NCBI RefSeq assembly: GCF_045038405.1
Contig: NZ_CP173660.1
Span: 620,001-684,000 of the forward strand
From: Sellimonas caecigallum
GTDB taxonomy: Bacteria; Bacillota; Clostridia; Lachnospirales; Lachnospiraceae
Length of the DNA stretch: 64,000 nucleotides
Direction: 5' to 3'
Part shown: positions 35,771 through 44,987 of the stretch, piece by piece
How the letters are laid out: every line of letters starts with the position of its first letter
Numbering within the stretch: position 1 is the stretch's first letter
Made by a program: the position numbers and the translations under genes
The notes under the pieces: generated by a model
The model's input: only the letters and a program-made list of their open reading frames with translations
What the model was told of the DNA's origin: nothing
The model's database searches: none

Positions 35771-37015
35771 CTATCCCCTCATCACAGTTTCAATGTCTTC
35801 CACTGTCCGCGGAATATCTTTTGATAAATTCCTGCATCCGTCTTCTGTTATGAGACAGTTGTCCTCAAGCCGGAATCCGATCCCCCACTCTTCATGGTAG
35901 ATACCAATATCGATACAGAATACCATTCCAGGTCTGATGATGGCATCTCTTGCATTTACCATATCATGGACGTCGAATCCGATATGGTGCGCACCTCCAT
36001 GCCACATATACGTCCCGATATCTTCATAGTTTTTGCAGACGCCAGCTTCTTTGAGCTGTTCAAAGTTGTACCTCCGGATCGTGGCGTCCACTTCCCTCAT
36101 CGGGATGCCCGGCTTCAGCATCTGGAACATGTATTCCGATGTCCGGTACTGACATTCAAAGAGAAGTTTCTGCCTTTCTGTAAATTTCCCGTTGCATGGC
36201 CATCCTCTGGATACGTCTGTGATCTCATGATCCCAGACAGCTCCCACATCATTGAGGATGATATCCCCGTCCATAGCCTGTCCGCTGTAGCTATAATAAT
36301 GGATACAAAAATTATTTTTTCCGGCACTGATAATGGATGGGAATCCCGGCTGCAAAACACCATGCTGTGCCAGCGCATAGTCAAATTCTGCTTTGTACTG
36401 ATATTCATACATGCCTGGTTTTGAGTGCTGCATCATAGCTATGATCCCTGCTTTCGTGATCTCTTCCGCCTTCTCAAGCGCTTTGATCTCACAAGGTTTT
36501 TTGATGAGCCTTAACTCTTTTAAAATCGGAAGAGCATTCCGAATCTGGATATTCGGATACTCTTTCAGCATCCAAGCCGCCAGCTGATCCGCCTGACTGT
36601 CAATACACTGCCCTTTCATACGGTCAATATCCAGATACAGATTTCGGATCCGTCCAGAAGAGAGCAGTTCCTTCAAATCCTGCTCAAACTCTCCCACGCT
36701 GGAAAAACTGTGGACTTCTGAGACAGACTCGGCCTCCTCCGGCTTGATTCTTCGCCCGGTCCAGCGCTCTTCCATCGCATCCGGCGGAAGGATATAAAGC
36801 TTTTCACGTACACTTCCTCCGTCCTTTTCCATCACCAAAATCGTCTCTTTTTGTTCGACTCCTGTGAGATAGACAAAATTTCGGTTTGCGAAAAATCCAT
36901 AGTCTTCATCGCTGGATTTTCGGATCGCGCGCCCGCTGAAAAAAATTGCTGCACTTTGGTCCTCCACCTGGTTCATCAATGCCTCTCTGTTTTCTTTGTA
37001 AAACTTTGACTCCAT
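35771..37015 (-). CDS. pepP: Xaa-Pro aminopeptidase, M24B family
   Basis: Removes N-terminal residues before proline; 414 residues. An aminopeptidase P N-terminal domain (about 5-135) precedes the pita-bread catalytic domain. The five metal ligands are visible: Asp pair in NDVGAVWDHEITDVSRG, His in HHIGFDVHD, Glu in IGIYHEEWGIG and Glu in FRLEDNCLIT. AGGAGGG lies 11 nt upstream of the ATG, rather far. Confidence 0.94.
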   Translation of the reverse strand: MESKFYKENREALMNQVEDQSAAIFFSGRAIRKSSDEDYGFFANRNFVYLTGVEQKETILVMEKDGGSVREKLYILPPDAMEERWTGRRIKPEEAESVSEVHSFSSVGEFEQDLKELLSSGRIRNLYLDIDRMKGQCIDSQADQLAAWMLKEYPNIQIRNALPILKELRLIKKPCEIKALEKAEEITKAGIIAMMQHSKPGMYEYQYKAEFDYALAQHGVLQPGFPSIISAGKNNFCIHYYSYSGQAMDGDIILNDVGAVWDHEITDVSRGWPCNGKFTERQKLLFECQYRTSEYMFQMLKPGIPMREVDATIRRYNFEQLKEAGVCKNYEDIGTYMWHGGAHHIGFDVHDMVNARDAIIRPGMVFCIDIGIYHEEWGIGFRLEDNCLITEDGCRNLSKDIPRTVEDIETVMRG

Positions 37016-37051
37016 CTTGCTAATTCCCTCCTGTCGTAGTCTCTGTCTTCA

Positions 37052-39187
37052 TTATAGCTCTGATTCGGAAAGCTTTGCAAGTGCAACTGCAAACGCATTG
37101 TTAAGAGGTTGTTCAGCCTCTTTTTTCTGCTGTTTTAAATAACGCTGCACATCTTTTTTGCTGACATCTTTCCCTTCCTTTTTTCTCCTCGCCTCAAATG
37201 CCGCCATCTTCTCTTTGTGTCCGCAGGCACAGACAAAAGTCTGGTTTTCACCTTTACCATAAAGTTCCATCCGCTTATGGCAAACCGGACATCTGGCATT
37301 CGTTGTCCGGGATACTGTCTCTTTGTACCCGCATTCTCTGTCCTGGCAGACGAGCATCTTGCTGTTTTTTCCGTTTACGGCCAGCATTCTTTTTCCGCAG
37401 CGCGGGCATTTTGTGTTGGTCATATTATCATGGCGGAATGTTCCCTCGTTTGTCCGGATATCTTCCATGAGATCAACTGTATACTGACTGATTTCTTTCA
37501 TAAAAGCACCTTTTTTCCGTTTGCCTTTTGAGATACCCAAAAGCTGTTCTTCCCACTTTGCTGTCAGTTCCGGTTTTTTCAAATCTTCCGGCACAAGCTT
37601 CAAAAGCTGTTTTCCTTTGGAAGTGATGAACAGGTCGTTTCCCTTCTTTTCCATGAAAAATGTATGGAAGAGTTTTTCAATGATATCCGCCCTTGTGGCC
37701 ACAGTGCCAAGTCCGCCTTTTTCCATAGCTGTGAGAAGCGTGGCTTCATTGTATGGTGCAGGCGGTTTCGTCTTTCCTTCTGTCCGCTCACACCGCGTGA
37801 TCCGGATTTTCTGTCCTTCCTGAAGTTCCGGAAGAGACTGGTTTCGGATTTCTTCCTCTTCCATGTCTTCTGTTTCGTTGTTTTCGTATACCGCCCGGAA
37901 TCCTTGCTCTTTGATCTTTTCTCCCTTGGCTGCAAATTGTTCTCCCGCTGCCGTTCCTTTTACTGTGATCTGCTCATACTCCGCAGGCGGATAAAGTACC
38001 GCAAGAAAACGTCTCACTACAAGGTCGTAAATCTTTCGTTCTTCATTGGTCATATGTGTAAGATCCACATACTGTTCCGTCGGAATGATGGCATGATGAT
38101 CGCTCACTTTGCTGTCATCCACAAACCGCTTGCTTGCCTTAATCTTGCCGGATATCAGGACAGATGCCGCCTTCCGGTAAGGTCCGGTGCCGCATGCCTG
38201 CAGCCGTTCTTTTAAAGTCGGTACGATATCGGAACTTAAATATCTTGAGTCCGTCCTCGGATATGTCAGGACTTTGTGATGTTCATACAAGCGCTGCATA
38301 ATATTCAATGTCTCTTTTGCCGAAAAGCCGAATCGTTTGTTTGCATCCCTCTGAAGTTCTGTCAGGTCATAAAGAGCCGGAGCATATGTTTTTTTCGCTT
38401 TCTTCTCCACTTTTTCCAAAGTGACAGACTCCCCTCTTACCTCTTCTAGGATCCTTTCTATCCTGTCTTTGTCAAAACTTCTCGTGCTACCGGATTTTCT
38501 GTCCTGCCATGTAAAGCAAATACCGTCCCCATAGACCTTGATCCCGTAATATCCCTTCGGGACAAACGTCCGTATTTCCTCTTCCCTTTTTCCGATCATG
38601 GCCAAAGTCGGGGTCTGTACCCGTCCGCAGGACAACTGTGCATTGTACTTGCATGTCAGCGCTCTCGTTGCGTTGATGCCCACGAGCCAGTCCGCCTCTG
38701 CTCTCGCCTCCGCCGCATCGTAAAGATTCTGATATTCTCTGCCGTCTTTGAGCGCCTTGAATCCTTCCCGTATCGCTTTATCTGTGACAGAAGAAATCCA
38801 AAGTCTCTTGACAGGTTTCGTATTTTTTGCTTTTTCCAGGATCCATCTGGCCACCAACTCGCCTTCCCGCCCGGCGTCCGTCGCGATAATGATCTCGCCT
38901 ACCTCTTTCCGATGGATCTGGCTTTTCACTGCCTGATATTGTCTGGACGTCTGTTTTATGACGCTCAGCTTCCAATACTTCGGCATCATCGGGAGTACAT
39001 CCATCTTCCACTCTTTCCATGCATCCGTATATTCTTCCGGATCTGCCAAAGTGACAAGGTGTCCAAGACCCCAGGTAACAATATACTTTTCCCCTTCGAT
39101 TGCTCCTTGCCCATTTTTTTTACAATTCAATACCCTGGCAATATCTCTTGCCACGGATGGTTTTTCTGCGATTACAAGTGATTTCAT
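37052..39187 (-). CDS. topB: DNA topoisomerase III
   Basis: Type IA topoisomerase, 711 residues, that decatenates single-stranded junctions. Toprim domain at the N-terminus (VIAEKPSVARDIARVLNC), active-site Tyr in TYPRTDSRYLS (about residue 300), and two C-terminal zinc-finger repeats (CPRCGKRM...CQDREC and CPVCHKRM...CACGH). A longer frame to 39271 exists, but GGAGGG upstream of ATG 39187 and the Toprim start decide it. The C-terminal zinc fingers suggest the longer, plasmid/ICE- or Firmicute-type TopB. Confidence 0.95.
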   Translation of the reverse strand: MKSLVIAEKPSVARDIARVLNCKKNGQGAIEGEKYIVTWGLGHLVTLADPEEYTDAWKEWKMDVLPMMPKYWKLSVIKQTSRQYQAVKSQIHRKEVGEIIIATDAGREGELVARWILEKAKNTKPVKRLWISSVTDKAIREGFKALKDGREYQNLYDAAEARAEADWLVGINATRALTCKYNAQLSCGRVQTPTLAMIGKREEEIRTFVPKGYYGIKVYGDGICFTWQDRKSGSTRSFDKDRIERILEEVRGESVTLEKVEKKAKKTYAPALYDLTELQRDANKRFGFSAKETLNIMQRLYEHHKVLTYPRTDSRYLSSDIVPTLKERLQACGTGPYRKAASVLISGKIKASKRFVDDSKVSDHHAIIPTEQYVDLTHMTNEERKIYDLVVRRFLAVLYPPAEYEQITVKGTAAGEQFAAKGEKIKEQGFRAVYENNETEDMEEEEIRNQSLPELQEGQKIRITRCERTEGKTKPPAPYNEATLLTAMEKGGLGTVATRADIIEKLFHTFFMEKKGNDLFITSKGKQLLKLVPEDLKKPELTAKWEEQLLGISKGKRKKGAFMKEISQYTVDLMEDIRTNEGTFRHDNMTNTKCPRCGKRMLAVNGKNSKMLVCQDRECGYKETVSRTTNARCPVCHKRMELYGKGENQTFVCACGHKEKMAAFEARRKKEGKDVSKKDVQRYLKQQKKEAEQPLNNAFAVALAKLSESEL

Positions 39188-39281
39188 TGTTCCCTCCATT
39201 TCGTTGGTTTGCGGCAGTCGACAGAAAGAAAGGGTACTGCCATTATGCAATACCCTTTTCTCTTCATACAAAACCGCGCTG

Positions 39282-39953
39282 CTACTCTCTTTGTCTTAGC
39301 AGTTCTTCTCTCCTTTTTATTTCTTCTTCCTCCAGGCATGCCAAGATTGCTTCGTTTAATGACAGCATCTTGTCGTCCAGCTCGGAAACCATTTTGGCAC
39401 ATTCCTGCAGCTCTTTGCTTATGTATTCCGGTGCATTTCCTTCAAACTTATAGTAAATCTTATGTTCCAGGCTTGCCCAGAAATCCATGGCAATCGTCCG
39501 GATCTGGATCTCTACCTTCGTATCTACCACGCTATCTGTTAGATAGATCGGGACAGATACAAGCATATGATAACTTTTATATCCGCTTTCCTTTGGATGT
39601 CTGATATAATCTTTAATGGACAGTACTTTCAGGTCGCTCTGGTTTCCGATCATCTCAGCCAGCCTGTATATATCCGATGTAAATGAACAGATCAATCTCA
39701 CTCCGGCAATGTCGTTTACATATTTTACCATATTTTCAATGGAGCTTTCATGTCCCTGTCTTTTTAACTTCTTGACGATACTTTCCGGTGTCTTGATCCT
39801 CGTCTTAATGTGCTCGATAGGATTATAGCGATGTACATGCTGAAACTCATCATTGAGTATTTCCAGTTTTGTACCTACTTCTTTCAGAGCTGCATTGTAA
39901 AGAAACATGACGGTTTTCCAACTGTCCACATCCTCATATCTCTTCAGGTTCAT
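39282..39953 (-). CDS. relQ: Small alarmone synthetase, RelQ/YjbM-like
   Basis: Synthesises (p)ppGpp from ATP and GTP/GDP; 223 residues, synthetase domain only. Conserved motifs NDIAGVRLICSFTSDIY, KDYIRHPKESGYKSYH and EIQIRTIAMDFWASLEHK are present (about 80-175), followed by a helical C-terminus rich in Glu that would tetramerise. No HD hydrolase domain. The gene lies alone; a hydrolase-only HD protein is encoded at 62446-62979. Start has GAGAGGTGG. Confidence 0.92.
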   Translation of the reverse strand: MNLKRYEDVDSWKTVMFLYNAALKEVGTKLEILNDEFQHVHRYNPIEHIKTRIKTPESIVKKLKRQGHESSIENMVKYVNDIAGVRLICSFTSDIYRLAEMIGNQSDLKVLSIKDYIRHPKESGYKSYHMLVSVPIYLTDSVVDTKVEIQIRTIAMDFWASLEHKIYYKFEGNAPEYISKELQECAKMVSELDDKMLSLNEAILACLEEEEIKRREELLRQRE

Positions 39954-40036
39954 ACTTCCACCTCTCAGTGATTTTCCTTTCGTAGTATATCACAATCTAT
40001 CGTGCGGTGTCAGTTTTTTCAATGGTTTTTAATAAA

Positions 40037-40561
40037 TTATTTATAATTTATTTCAATCTGGCACATTTTCATTGTGCATAATGCCGAATCATGGCTCTGT
40101 GGTGTGACTCCGGCGCAGCAGGAAGCATCTGCCGCCACCGTTATTTCCGGAACATAAGCTTTTACAAGCAATGCGTTGGAAACGACACAGATATCTGTAC
40201 AAAGCCCGATGAATTCCACCCGGTCATAGCCGCCATCCCGTATGTATGATGCAAGGTCTATGCTTCCAAAGGACGGTTTGTCAAAGATCCTGCGTCCCTT
40301 TGTATACTCCTGGAGTTCCGGGATGATTTCCCATCCTTCGGTTCCCCGGATGCAGTGCTTGACCGGAAGATTTCTTCCCTCCTGTGTCATCAAATAGTTC
40401 TCTTCGTGGGTGTCTCTCGTAAACACAATTTCCTTGTTATCCTGCTCATAGGATTCTATTTTTTTTCTTGCATTCTGGACGATTTCCTGCGCCTCTTTCG
40501 TCCCCAGGCTTCCTGTCACAAAATCGTTCTGTATATCTACCACGACAAGCAGTTCTTTCAT
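40037..40561 (-). CDS. Isochorismatase-like cysteine hydrolase
   Basis: 174 residues, nicotinamidase/isochorismatase fold. Catalytic triad candidates: Asp in VVVDIQNDFVTG (about residue 10), Lys in the middle region and Cys in GLCTDICVVSNALLV (about 130). Could be a nicotinamidase; the substrate cannot be fixed. ATG 40561 is chosen for AAAGGAGAGGG upstream over a longer frame from 40603. It is the last native gene before the IS91-like element. Confidence 0.85.
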   Translation of the reverse strand: MKELLVVVDIQNDFVTGSLGTKEAQEIVQNARKKIESYEQDNKEIVFTRDTHEENYLMTQEGRNLPVKHCIRGTEGWEIIPELQEYTKGRRIFDKPSFGSIDLASYIRDGGYDRVEFIGLCTDICVVSNALLVKAYVPEITVAADASCCAGVTPQSHDSALCTMKMCQIEINYK

Positions 40562-40659
40562 GATTTTCCCTCTCCTTTCCTGTCTTTGTAAATATTGTAC
40601 CAAGTCGCTAGCGCGACGGCTAGTGCAAGGTACATAATTCCGCTACTTTTTCAAAAAAA

Positions 40660-40734
40660 ATAGCAGTTTTTGTATTTATGTTGTATTGTTGAGTTACCAC
40701 ACTTAACATTTGACATATACACAAGAACTGCTAT
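40660..40734. repeat. Left-end hairpin of the IS91-like element
   Basis: ATAGCAGTT (40660-40668) and AACTGCTAT (40726-40734) are perfect complements; the match extends to 13 bp with one mismatch. A second inverted pair, TGTTGAGTT/AACTCAACA, is at 40687-40695 and 40758-40766. Confidence 0.6.
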
Positions 40735-40854
40735 GATTAGTTTAACATGGATTTTTAAACTCAACAACCTCATATCTTATCTTTTTCCAAGATCACCCCC
40801 TTGAAAGAACTTTCTCTCATTTATTAAATTACATTCTTTCAAGGAGGTTCCGTC

Positions 40855-41718
40855 ATGGACTATTTAAATGTTTACCGGGAGATGATCTCCCTTCGTGGTC
40901 TTACTGACCACACTGTAAAATCTTATTCTACTTACATCCGTTCTTACCTGGATTACCTTCACACGCTTCTTCACAAACAGCCGGAAGACGTTTCCTGGGA
41001 TGAACTCAGGGATTTTATCCGCTGGCTTCAGAAAGAGCGTGCCCTTTCTGACCGTACAATCAACCACTGTATCTCACAGCTCCGCTTCTTTACCATGTAT
41101 GTCCTGCACAAACCTTGGGATCCGACCCAGCTTCCTATGCGGAAATTCGATTCCTTTCTTCCGTTTGTCCCCACTCAGAAGGAAGCGGAACTTTTTATCT
41201 CTACGCTTTCAGACCTGAAGCCCAAAGCTATGGTTGCTCTCATGTATTCTGCCGGTCTCAGGGTTGGGGAAGTCTGCAGTCTCCGTTACCGTGATATCCA
41301 ACGGAAAAATATGCGGATCCATATCGCACATTCAAAAAACCGTTCAGACCGCTATGCCGTCCTTTCTCAAAAAGCGCTGGATATCCTCACTGACTACTGG
41401 TTTGCATACGGCCGTCCCTCCGGCTGGCTTTTTCCAAAACAGACGGATCCTTCCCGGCCTATTGATACTTTTTATATCACGCGGCATATGCGTGCCCACG
41501 AAGAGTCCCTCGGCTGGGAACACCGGCTTACCTGCCACTCTTTCCGTCATGCTTTCGGAACACACCTTTATGAAAACGGGACGGATCTTCTGACAATTAA
41601 AAATCTGATGGGGCACAAATCTCTGAACTCTACCCTGATCTATATCCACCTGGCTTCTTACCAGTCCAGAAATGTGCTCTCCCCTTTTGACCGGATTGGA
41701 GGTGCTTCCATTGAGTAA
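40855..41718 (+). CDS. Tyrosine recombinase/integrase of the IS91-like element
   Basis: 287 residues with an N-terminal SAM-like DNA-binding domain (about 1-90) and a catalytic domain holding the RHRY set: Arg in SAGLRVGEVCSLRYRD, HSFRHAFGTHL (His-x-x-Arg), His in LMGHKSLNSTLIYIH and the nucleophile Tyr there. XerD-like. Preceded by TCAAGGAGG and ATG. Its last codons GGT-GCT carry the GGAGGTG that serves the transposase, whose start overlaps its end by 8 nt. Firmicute IS91 elements often carry such a gene; its job in transposition is not established. Confidence 0.9.
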   Translation: MDYLNVYREMISLRGLTDHTVKSYSTYIRSYLDYLHTLLHKQPEDVSWDELRDFIRWLQKERALSDRTINHCISQLRFFTMYVLHKPWDPTQLPMRKFDSFLPFVPTQKEAELFISTLSDLKPKAMVALMYSAGLRVGEVCSLRYRDIQRKNMRIHIAHSKNRSDRYAVLSQKALDILTDYWFAYGRPSGWLFPKQTDPSRPIDTFYITRHMRAHEESLGWEHRLTCHSFRHAFGTHLYENGTDLLTIKNLMGHKSLNSTLIYIHLASYQSRNVLSPFDRIGGASIE

Positions 41719-42868
41719 CCTCAAGATCCGGATGATCTGGCAGGATTCGTATGATGATTACTGCCAGTCCGGACATTTTCAGTCAAAAGAACAGAAAAAA
41801 ACTTCCCGCGCCATCCTGGCATGTAAGTCCGGCAGGCTTGGATTCAATGTCAGTGAGTGCAGCGAATGCGGACACATGGAATTCCACAAGAATTCCTGCC
41901 GGAACCGGAACTGCCCCATCTGTCAAGCTGTACTGAAAGAAATCTGGGTGGATAAACGCAGGGCGGAAGTCATTGATTCCCCTTACTTCCACGTGGTGTT
42001 TACTCTCCCCCATGAACTCAATCCCCTGATCTACTGTAATCAGAAGCTCCTTTACGGACTGCTCCATAAGTGCTGTGCCGAAACCCTTCTGGAACTGAGT
42101 ACAGACCAGAAATATCTTGGCGCACAGCCCGGGATCATCCAGGTACTCCACACCTGGAACCAGGAGCTGGACTACCATGTCCACATGCACTGCATCATCT
42201 CCGGCGGAGGGCTTACCCCTGACCACAGGATCCGGAAGTCTTCCGCAAAGTTTTTTATCCCCGTCTGGGTTCTCCGGGATAAGTTCAAGGGGAAATATCT
42301 CTCCCTCCTGGACGCCTTGTACCAACAGGAAAAGCTCGTCTTTTCTTCCTCCTGCCGAGCATTACAGGATCCCCCGGAATGGAAAACTTTTAAAAACGAC
42401 CTTTACAGGAAAGACTGGTGCCCTTACATCAAAGAAACCTTCAACGGGTTTGGTAACGCCATCGAATATCTGGGACGCTATACCCACCGGATTGCCATCT
42501 CCAACAACCGGATCCTTTCCGTTACGGAAACAGAGGTTACTTTCTCTGCACGTAGCAGGAAGCCCGGGAATCCAAAACGGCAGGTCACTCTCAGCCATGG
42601 AGAGTTTATCCGGCGCTTCCTGATGCATGTGCTCCCTGCCAGTTTCCAGAAGATCCGCTATTATGGATTTCTCAATAACCGGATGAAATCCAGGAACCTG
42701 AAAGTAATCTTCCGGATCCAGGGCGGCCAGAGATTCCGGCAGCGTTATGCCGGGCTGTCCATGGCAGAACTGCTCAAGGCGGTCTGGAACATTGACCTGT
42801 CCATCTGTCCGGAATGCGGCTGTGCAGCCATGCGGCAGCTTGGAAGGAGCTATGCTCCTTTCCCATAA
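41711..42868 (+). CDS. IS91 family HUH transposase
   Basis: About 385 residues from TTG 41711 (GGAGGTG 7 nt upstream; ATG 41732 is an alternative). An N-terminal zinc-binding region (CSECGHMEFH...CRNRNCPICQ) is followed by the HUH motif in LDYHVHMHCIISGGG (about 155-165) and by the paired tyrosines in YLGRYTHRIAISNNRI. These define a rolling-circle Y2-type enzyme. Intact, no frameshift. Confidence 0.92.
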   Translation: MSNLKIRMIWQDSYDDYCQSGHFQSKEQKKTSRAILACKSGRLGFNVSECSECGHMEFHKNSCRNRNCPICQAVLKEIWVDKRRAEVIDSPYFHVVFTLPHELNPLIYCNQKLLYGLLHKCCAETLLELSTDQKYLGAQPGIIQVLHTWNQELDYHVHMHCIISGGGLTPDHRIRKSSAKFFIPVWVLRDKFKGKYLSLLDALYQQEKLVFSSSCRALQDPPEWKTFKNDLYRKDWCPYIKETFNGFGNAIEYLGRYTHRIAISNNRILSVTETEVTFSARSRKPGNPKRQVTLSHGEFIRRFLMHVLPASFQKIRYYGFLNNRMKSRNLKVIFRIQGGQRFRQRYAGLSMAELLKAVWNIDLSICPECGCAAMRQLGRSYAPFP

Positions 42869-43053
42869 ATCAAACTTCTTTTCATACCGATTTTTTAAGG
42901 TCTCCCTCCGGAAGGCCTGCGAAGCATGCCCGGAAATCCGTTTGCCGTTAGGAATTCCCCCAGTTTTTCCATTTTTCACAGGAAATAAGAACTTTCTCGG
43001 CTCTCTGGAAAGATACAATCCCCATAGGTCTCCCGGCTGACCGTCCGCGAATT

Positions 43054-43154
43054 GGTACAATTGGAAAGAATCACATTCAGAGCAGTTTTATCTTTTGTAT
43101 AGAACTGCTCTTTTTGTCTGCTCTGAATCTGATACTTTCCTAATGAATTGTACC
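43054..43154. repeat. Long imperfect palindrome right of the IS91-like element
   Basis: Arms 43054-43085 and 43119-43154: GGTACAATT, then GGAAAG, ATCA, ATTCAGAGCAG on one side, matched in order by the reverse complement of the other with a 4-5 nt bulge and two mismatches. A smaller hairpin AGAGCAGTT/AACTGCTCT lies inside. Candidate IS91 terminus or a remnant of another small element. Confidence 0.65.
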
Positions 43155-43279
43155 ACAAGATTAAGCGGAAGAAAAACCGTTGATTTTCTTTACAATCCAC
43201 TCTTACGATGATATCATAAGGGGCACAAAGGCATGGAACCTGGCAAAATGTCTACTATATCTTTCGAGGGAGGGATCAT

Positions 43280-43546
43280 ATGTTTCGTTTATGGGGCAAG
43301 ACATGGAAGAGCAACCGTCTGCTCTCGGATACCGTCATCTGCGATGACTCTGAGGACACACGTACTCATAAGGTTCTGCGGGCTTTGGAACAGATCTGCT
43401 ATGAATTCGACTTGAGCAAGCCGATCTGGCTTGACTCTTCCATCGAAGAGTTCCGCCGCCACGCAAAAGTCCGTTTCTATCAGGACAGCTTCATCGACAG
43501 CATCGATTTTGATTATCTCGAAATCGAAGTGATCGAAGAAGACTGA
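43280..43546 (+). CDS. Uncharacterised conserved small protein
   Basis: 88 residues, acidic, soluble, no recognised domain. The sequence opens MFRLWGKTWKSNRLLSDTVI and continues with a mixed alpha/beta pattern (RTHKVLRALEQICYEFDLSK). GGGAGG lies 7 nt upstream of the ATG. I recall similar short proteins in Lachnospiraceae but no function. Its TGA stop touches the stop of the convergent spoVAE (TGATCA). Confidence 0.75.
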   Translation: MFRLWGKTWKSNRLLSDTVICDDSEDTRTHKVLRALEQICYEFDLSKPIWLDSSIEEFRRHAKVRFYQDSFIDSIDFDYLEIEVIEED

Positions 43547-43903
43547 TCACTTTTTCATCCTTGGCTCAAAGATCAGAGAAGCCGCATATCCAAAGACGAG
43601 GGCAGCGGAGATACCTACAGCGCTTGACGTAAATCCTCCCTCGAAGATTCCGATGAATCCATGGGTCTGCACGGCTTCTCTGACTCCTTTAAAAAGTGTA
43701 TTTCCAAATCCGAGCAGCGGCACGCTGGCGCCTGCACCTGCAAATTTGACAAATGGTTCGTACAACCCCAAAAATCCAAGCGCTGTCCCGGAGCATACAA
43801 GAAGCACCATGATCCGACCCGGCATCAGTTTTGTTCTGTCCATGAGTATCTGTACGAGGGCGCAGATCAGCCCTCCTACCCAGAAAGCATTGATATAATC
43901 CAT
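43547..43903 (-). CDS. spoVAE: Stage V sporulation protein AE
   Basis: Membrane subunit of the SpoVA dipicolinic-acid channel in the forespore inner membrane; 118 residues, four helices. Family motif GAGASVPLLGFGNTLFKGV (about 55-75) matches SpoVAEb. AAGGAGG precedes the ATG. Last gene of the cluster; its stop abuts the convergent neighbour with no terminator seen. Confidence 0.94.
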   Translation of the reverse strand: MDYINAFWVGGLICALVQILMDRTKLMPGRIMVLLVCSGTALGFLGLYEPFVKFAGAGASVPLLGFGNTLFKGVREAVQTHGFIGIFEGGFTSSAVGISAALVFGYAASLIFEPRMKK

Positions 43904-43913
43904 GATCTCCTCC

Positions 43914-44942
43914 TTATCCGTTTACATGTTCCAGCACGATCCCATGAGCGATTCCCGGCACACTCTCTCCTTCATTGAAGCTGACCGTGGACATCAGCGC
44001 CCCCGTTGGAACAAACAGTACTTTCCTCCACTCTCCTTTTTCGATCTTTGGGAGAACGTAAGATGCAAGTGTTATAGCCGCACAGCCGCAGCCGCTTCCC
44101 CCGGCATGAGTGTCCTGCGTTTTCTGGTCAAAAATCTTCATCCCGCAGTCCATGTGTTTCTTCGAGATGTCTTTTCCTTTTCTCCGAACAAGATCGAACA
44201 AAATACTCTGTCCAATATACCCCAGATCTCCGGTAACGATCTGATCGTACTCTTCCACATCTCTTCCAAAATCTTCCAGATTCTGCGTGATGGTATCACA
44301 AGCGGCCGGGGCCATACATGCCCCCATATTCTGGGAATCTTTCAGTCCAAAATCCACAATTTTCCCAACGGTCACACCTGTTACTCTGACATTGCTTTTC
44401 TGTGTACTCACAACGAAGGCGCCGCTGCCTGTCACTGTCCACTGGGCCGAGAGCGGCCTTTGGGTGGCGTATCCAAGGGGAAAACGAAATTCTTTTTCCG
44501 CACTTCCGAAATGGCTGGATGTGACCGCCAGTACATGATCCCCATATCCTGCTGCCACACTCATAGCACTCAGGGCGATCGCCTCCCCGGACGTGGAACA
44601 CGCTCCAAAAAGCCCAAACATCGGTATTTTCAGGGCTTCGATCCCCATGGACGTGGCCACTCCCTGGCGTAGAAGGTCTCCGCCAAATAGAAACCGGATA
44701 TCCTGGGGCAAAAGTCCCGCCTTCTCCACAGCTTTTAAACACGCCCTTTTTTGCATCTCACTTTCCGCTTCTTCCCACGACTCTTTTCCAAAGAGATTAT
44801 CCTTCCCCTTTCCAAGCTCATCAAAACAATTTCCCAGAGGTCCTTCGCCCTCCTTCTTTCCTGCGATGGACGCTGCGCTCAAAATATAGGGCGATACCGC
44901 AAAGTAAAGGCTCTGCTTTCCTTTCATCATTCCGTTTTTCAA
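43914..44942 (-). CDS. spoVAD: Stage V sporulation protein AD
   Basis: Dipicolinate-binding, thiolase-fold SpoVA subunit facing the cytoplasmic side; 342 residues. The N-terminus contains SPYILSAASIAGKKEGEGP, and later DIRFLFGGDLL and GSGCGCAAITLASYVLPKI are typical of SpoVAD. The frame begins at a TTG with a weak AGGG upstream; ATGs at 44930 and 44927 are alternatives lacking a good ribosome binding site. Followed 10 nt later by spoVAE. Confidence 0.95.
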   Translation of the reverse strand: MKNGMMKGKQSLYFAVSPYILSAASIAGKKEGEGPLGNCFDELGKGKDNLFGKESWEEAESEMQKRACLKAVEKAGLLPQDIRFLFGGDLLRQGVATSMGIEALKIPMFGLFGACSTSGEAIALSAMSVAAGYGDHVLAVTSSHFGSAEKEFRFPLGYATQRPLSAQWTVTGSGAFVVSTQKSNVRVTGVTVGKIVDFGLKDSQNMGACMAPAACDTITQNLEDFGRDVEEYDQIVTGDLGYIGQSILFDLVRRKGKDISKKHMDCGMKIFDQKTQDTHAGGSGCGCAAITLASYVLPKIEKGEWRKVLFVPTGALMSTVSFNEGESVPGIAHGIVLEHVNG

Positions 44943-44987
44943 TCTGATCCCTGCCTTTCTTTCTCTGAATCTTTTTGTCGTCTTTTC

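Larger units (their letters stand above)
40660..43154 (+). mobile_element. IS91-like element with a tyrosine recombinase gene (ends approximate)
   Basis: A two-gene module (tyrosine recombinase, then HUH transposase, overlapping) lying between non-coding flanks that each hold AGCAGTT/AACTGCT hairpins: 40660-40668 with 40726-40734, and 43079-43087 with 43103-43111. IS91 elements end in hairpins and make no target duplication, so the borders cannot be fixed from one copy. The region 42869-43279 has no gene that I can support. Confidence 0.7.

Noticed and set aside
42362..43060. 232-codon minus-strand frame opposite the IS91 transposase end
   Set aside because: No start signal or domain; overlaps the transposase throughout.
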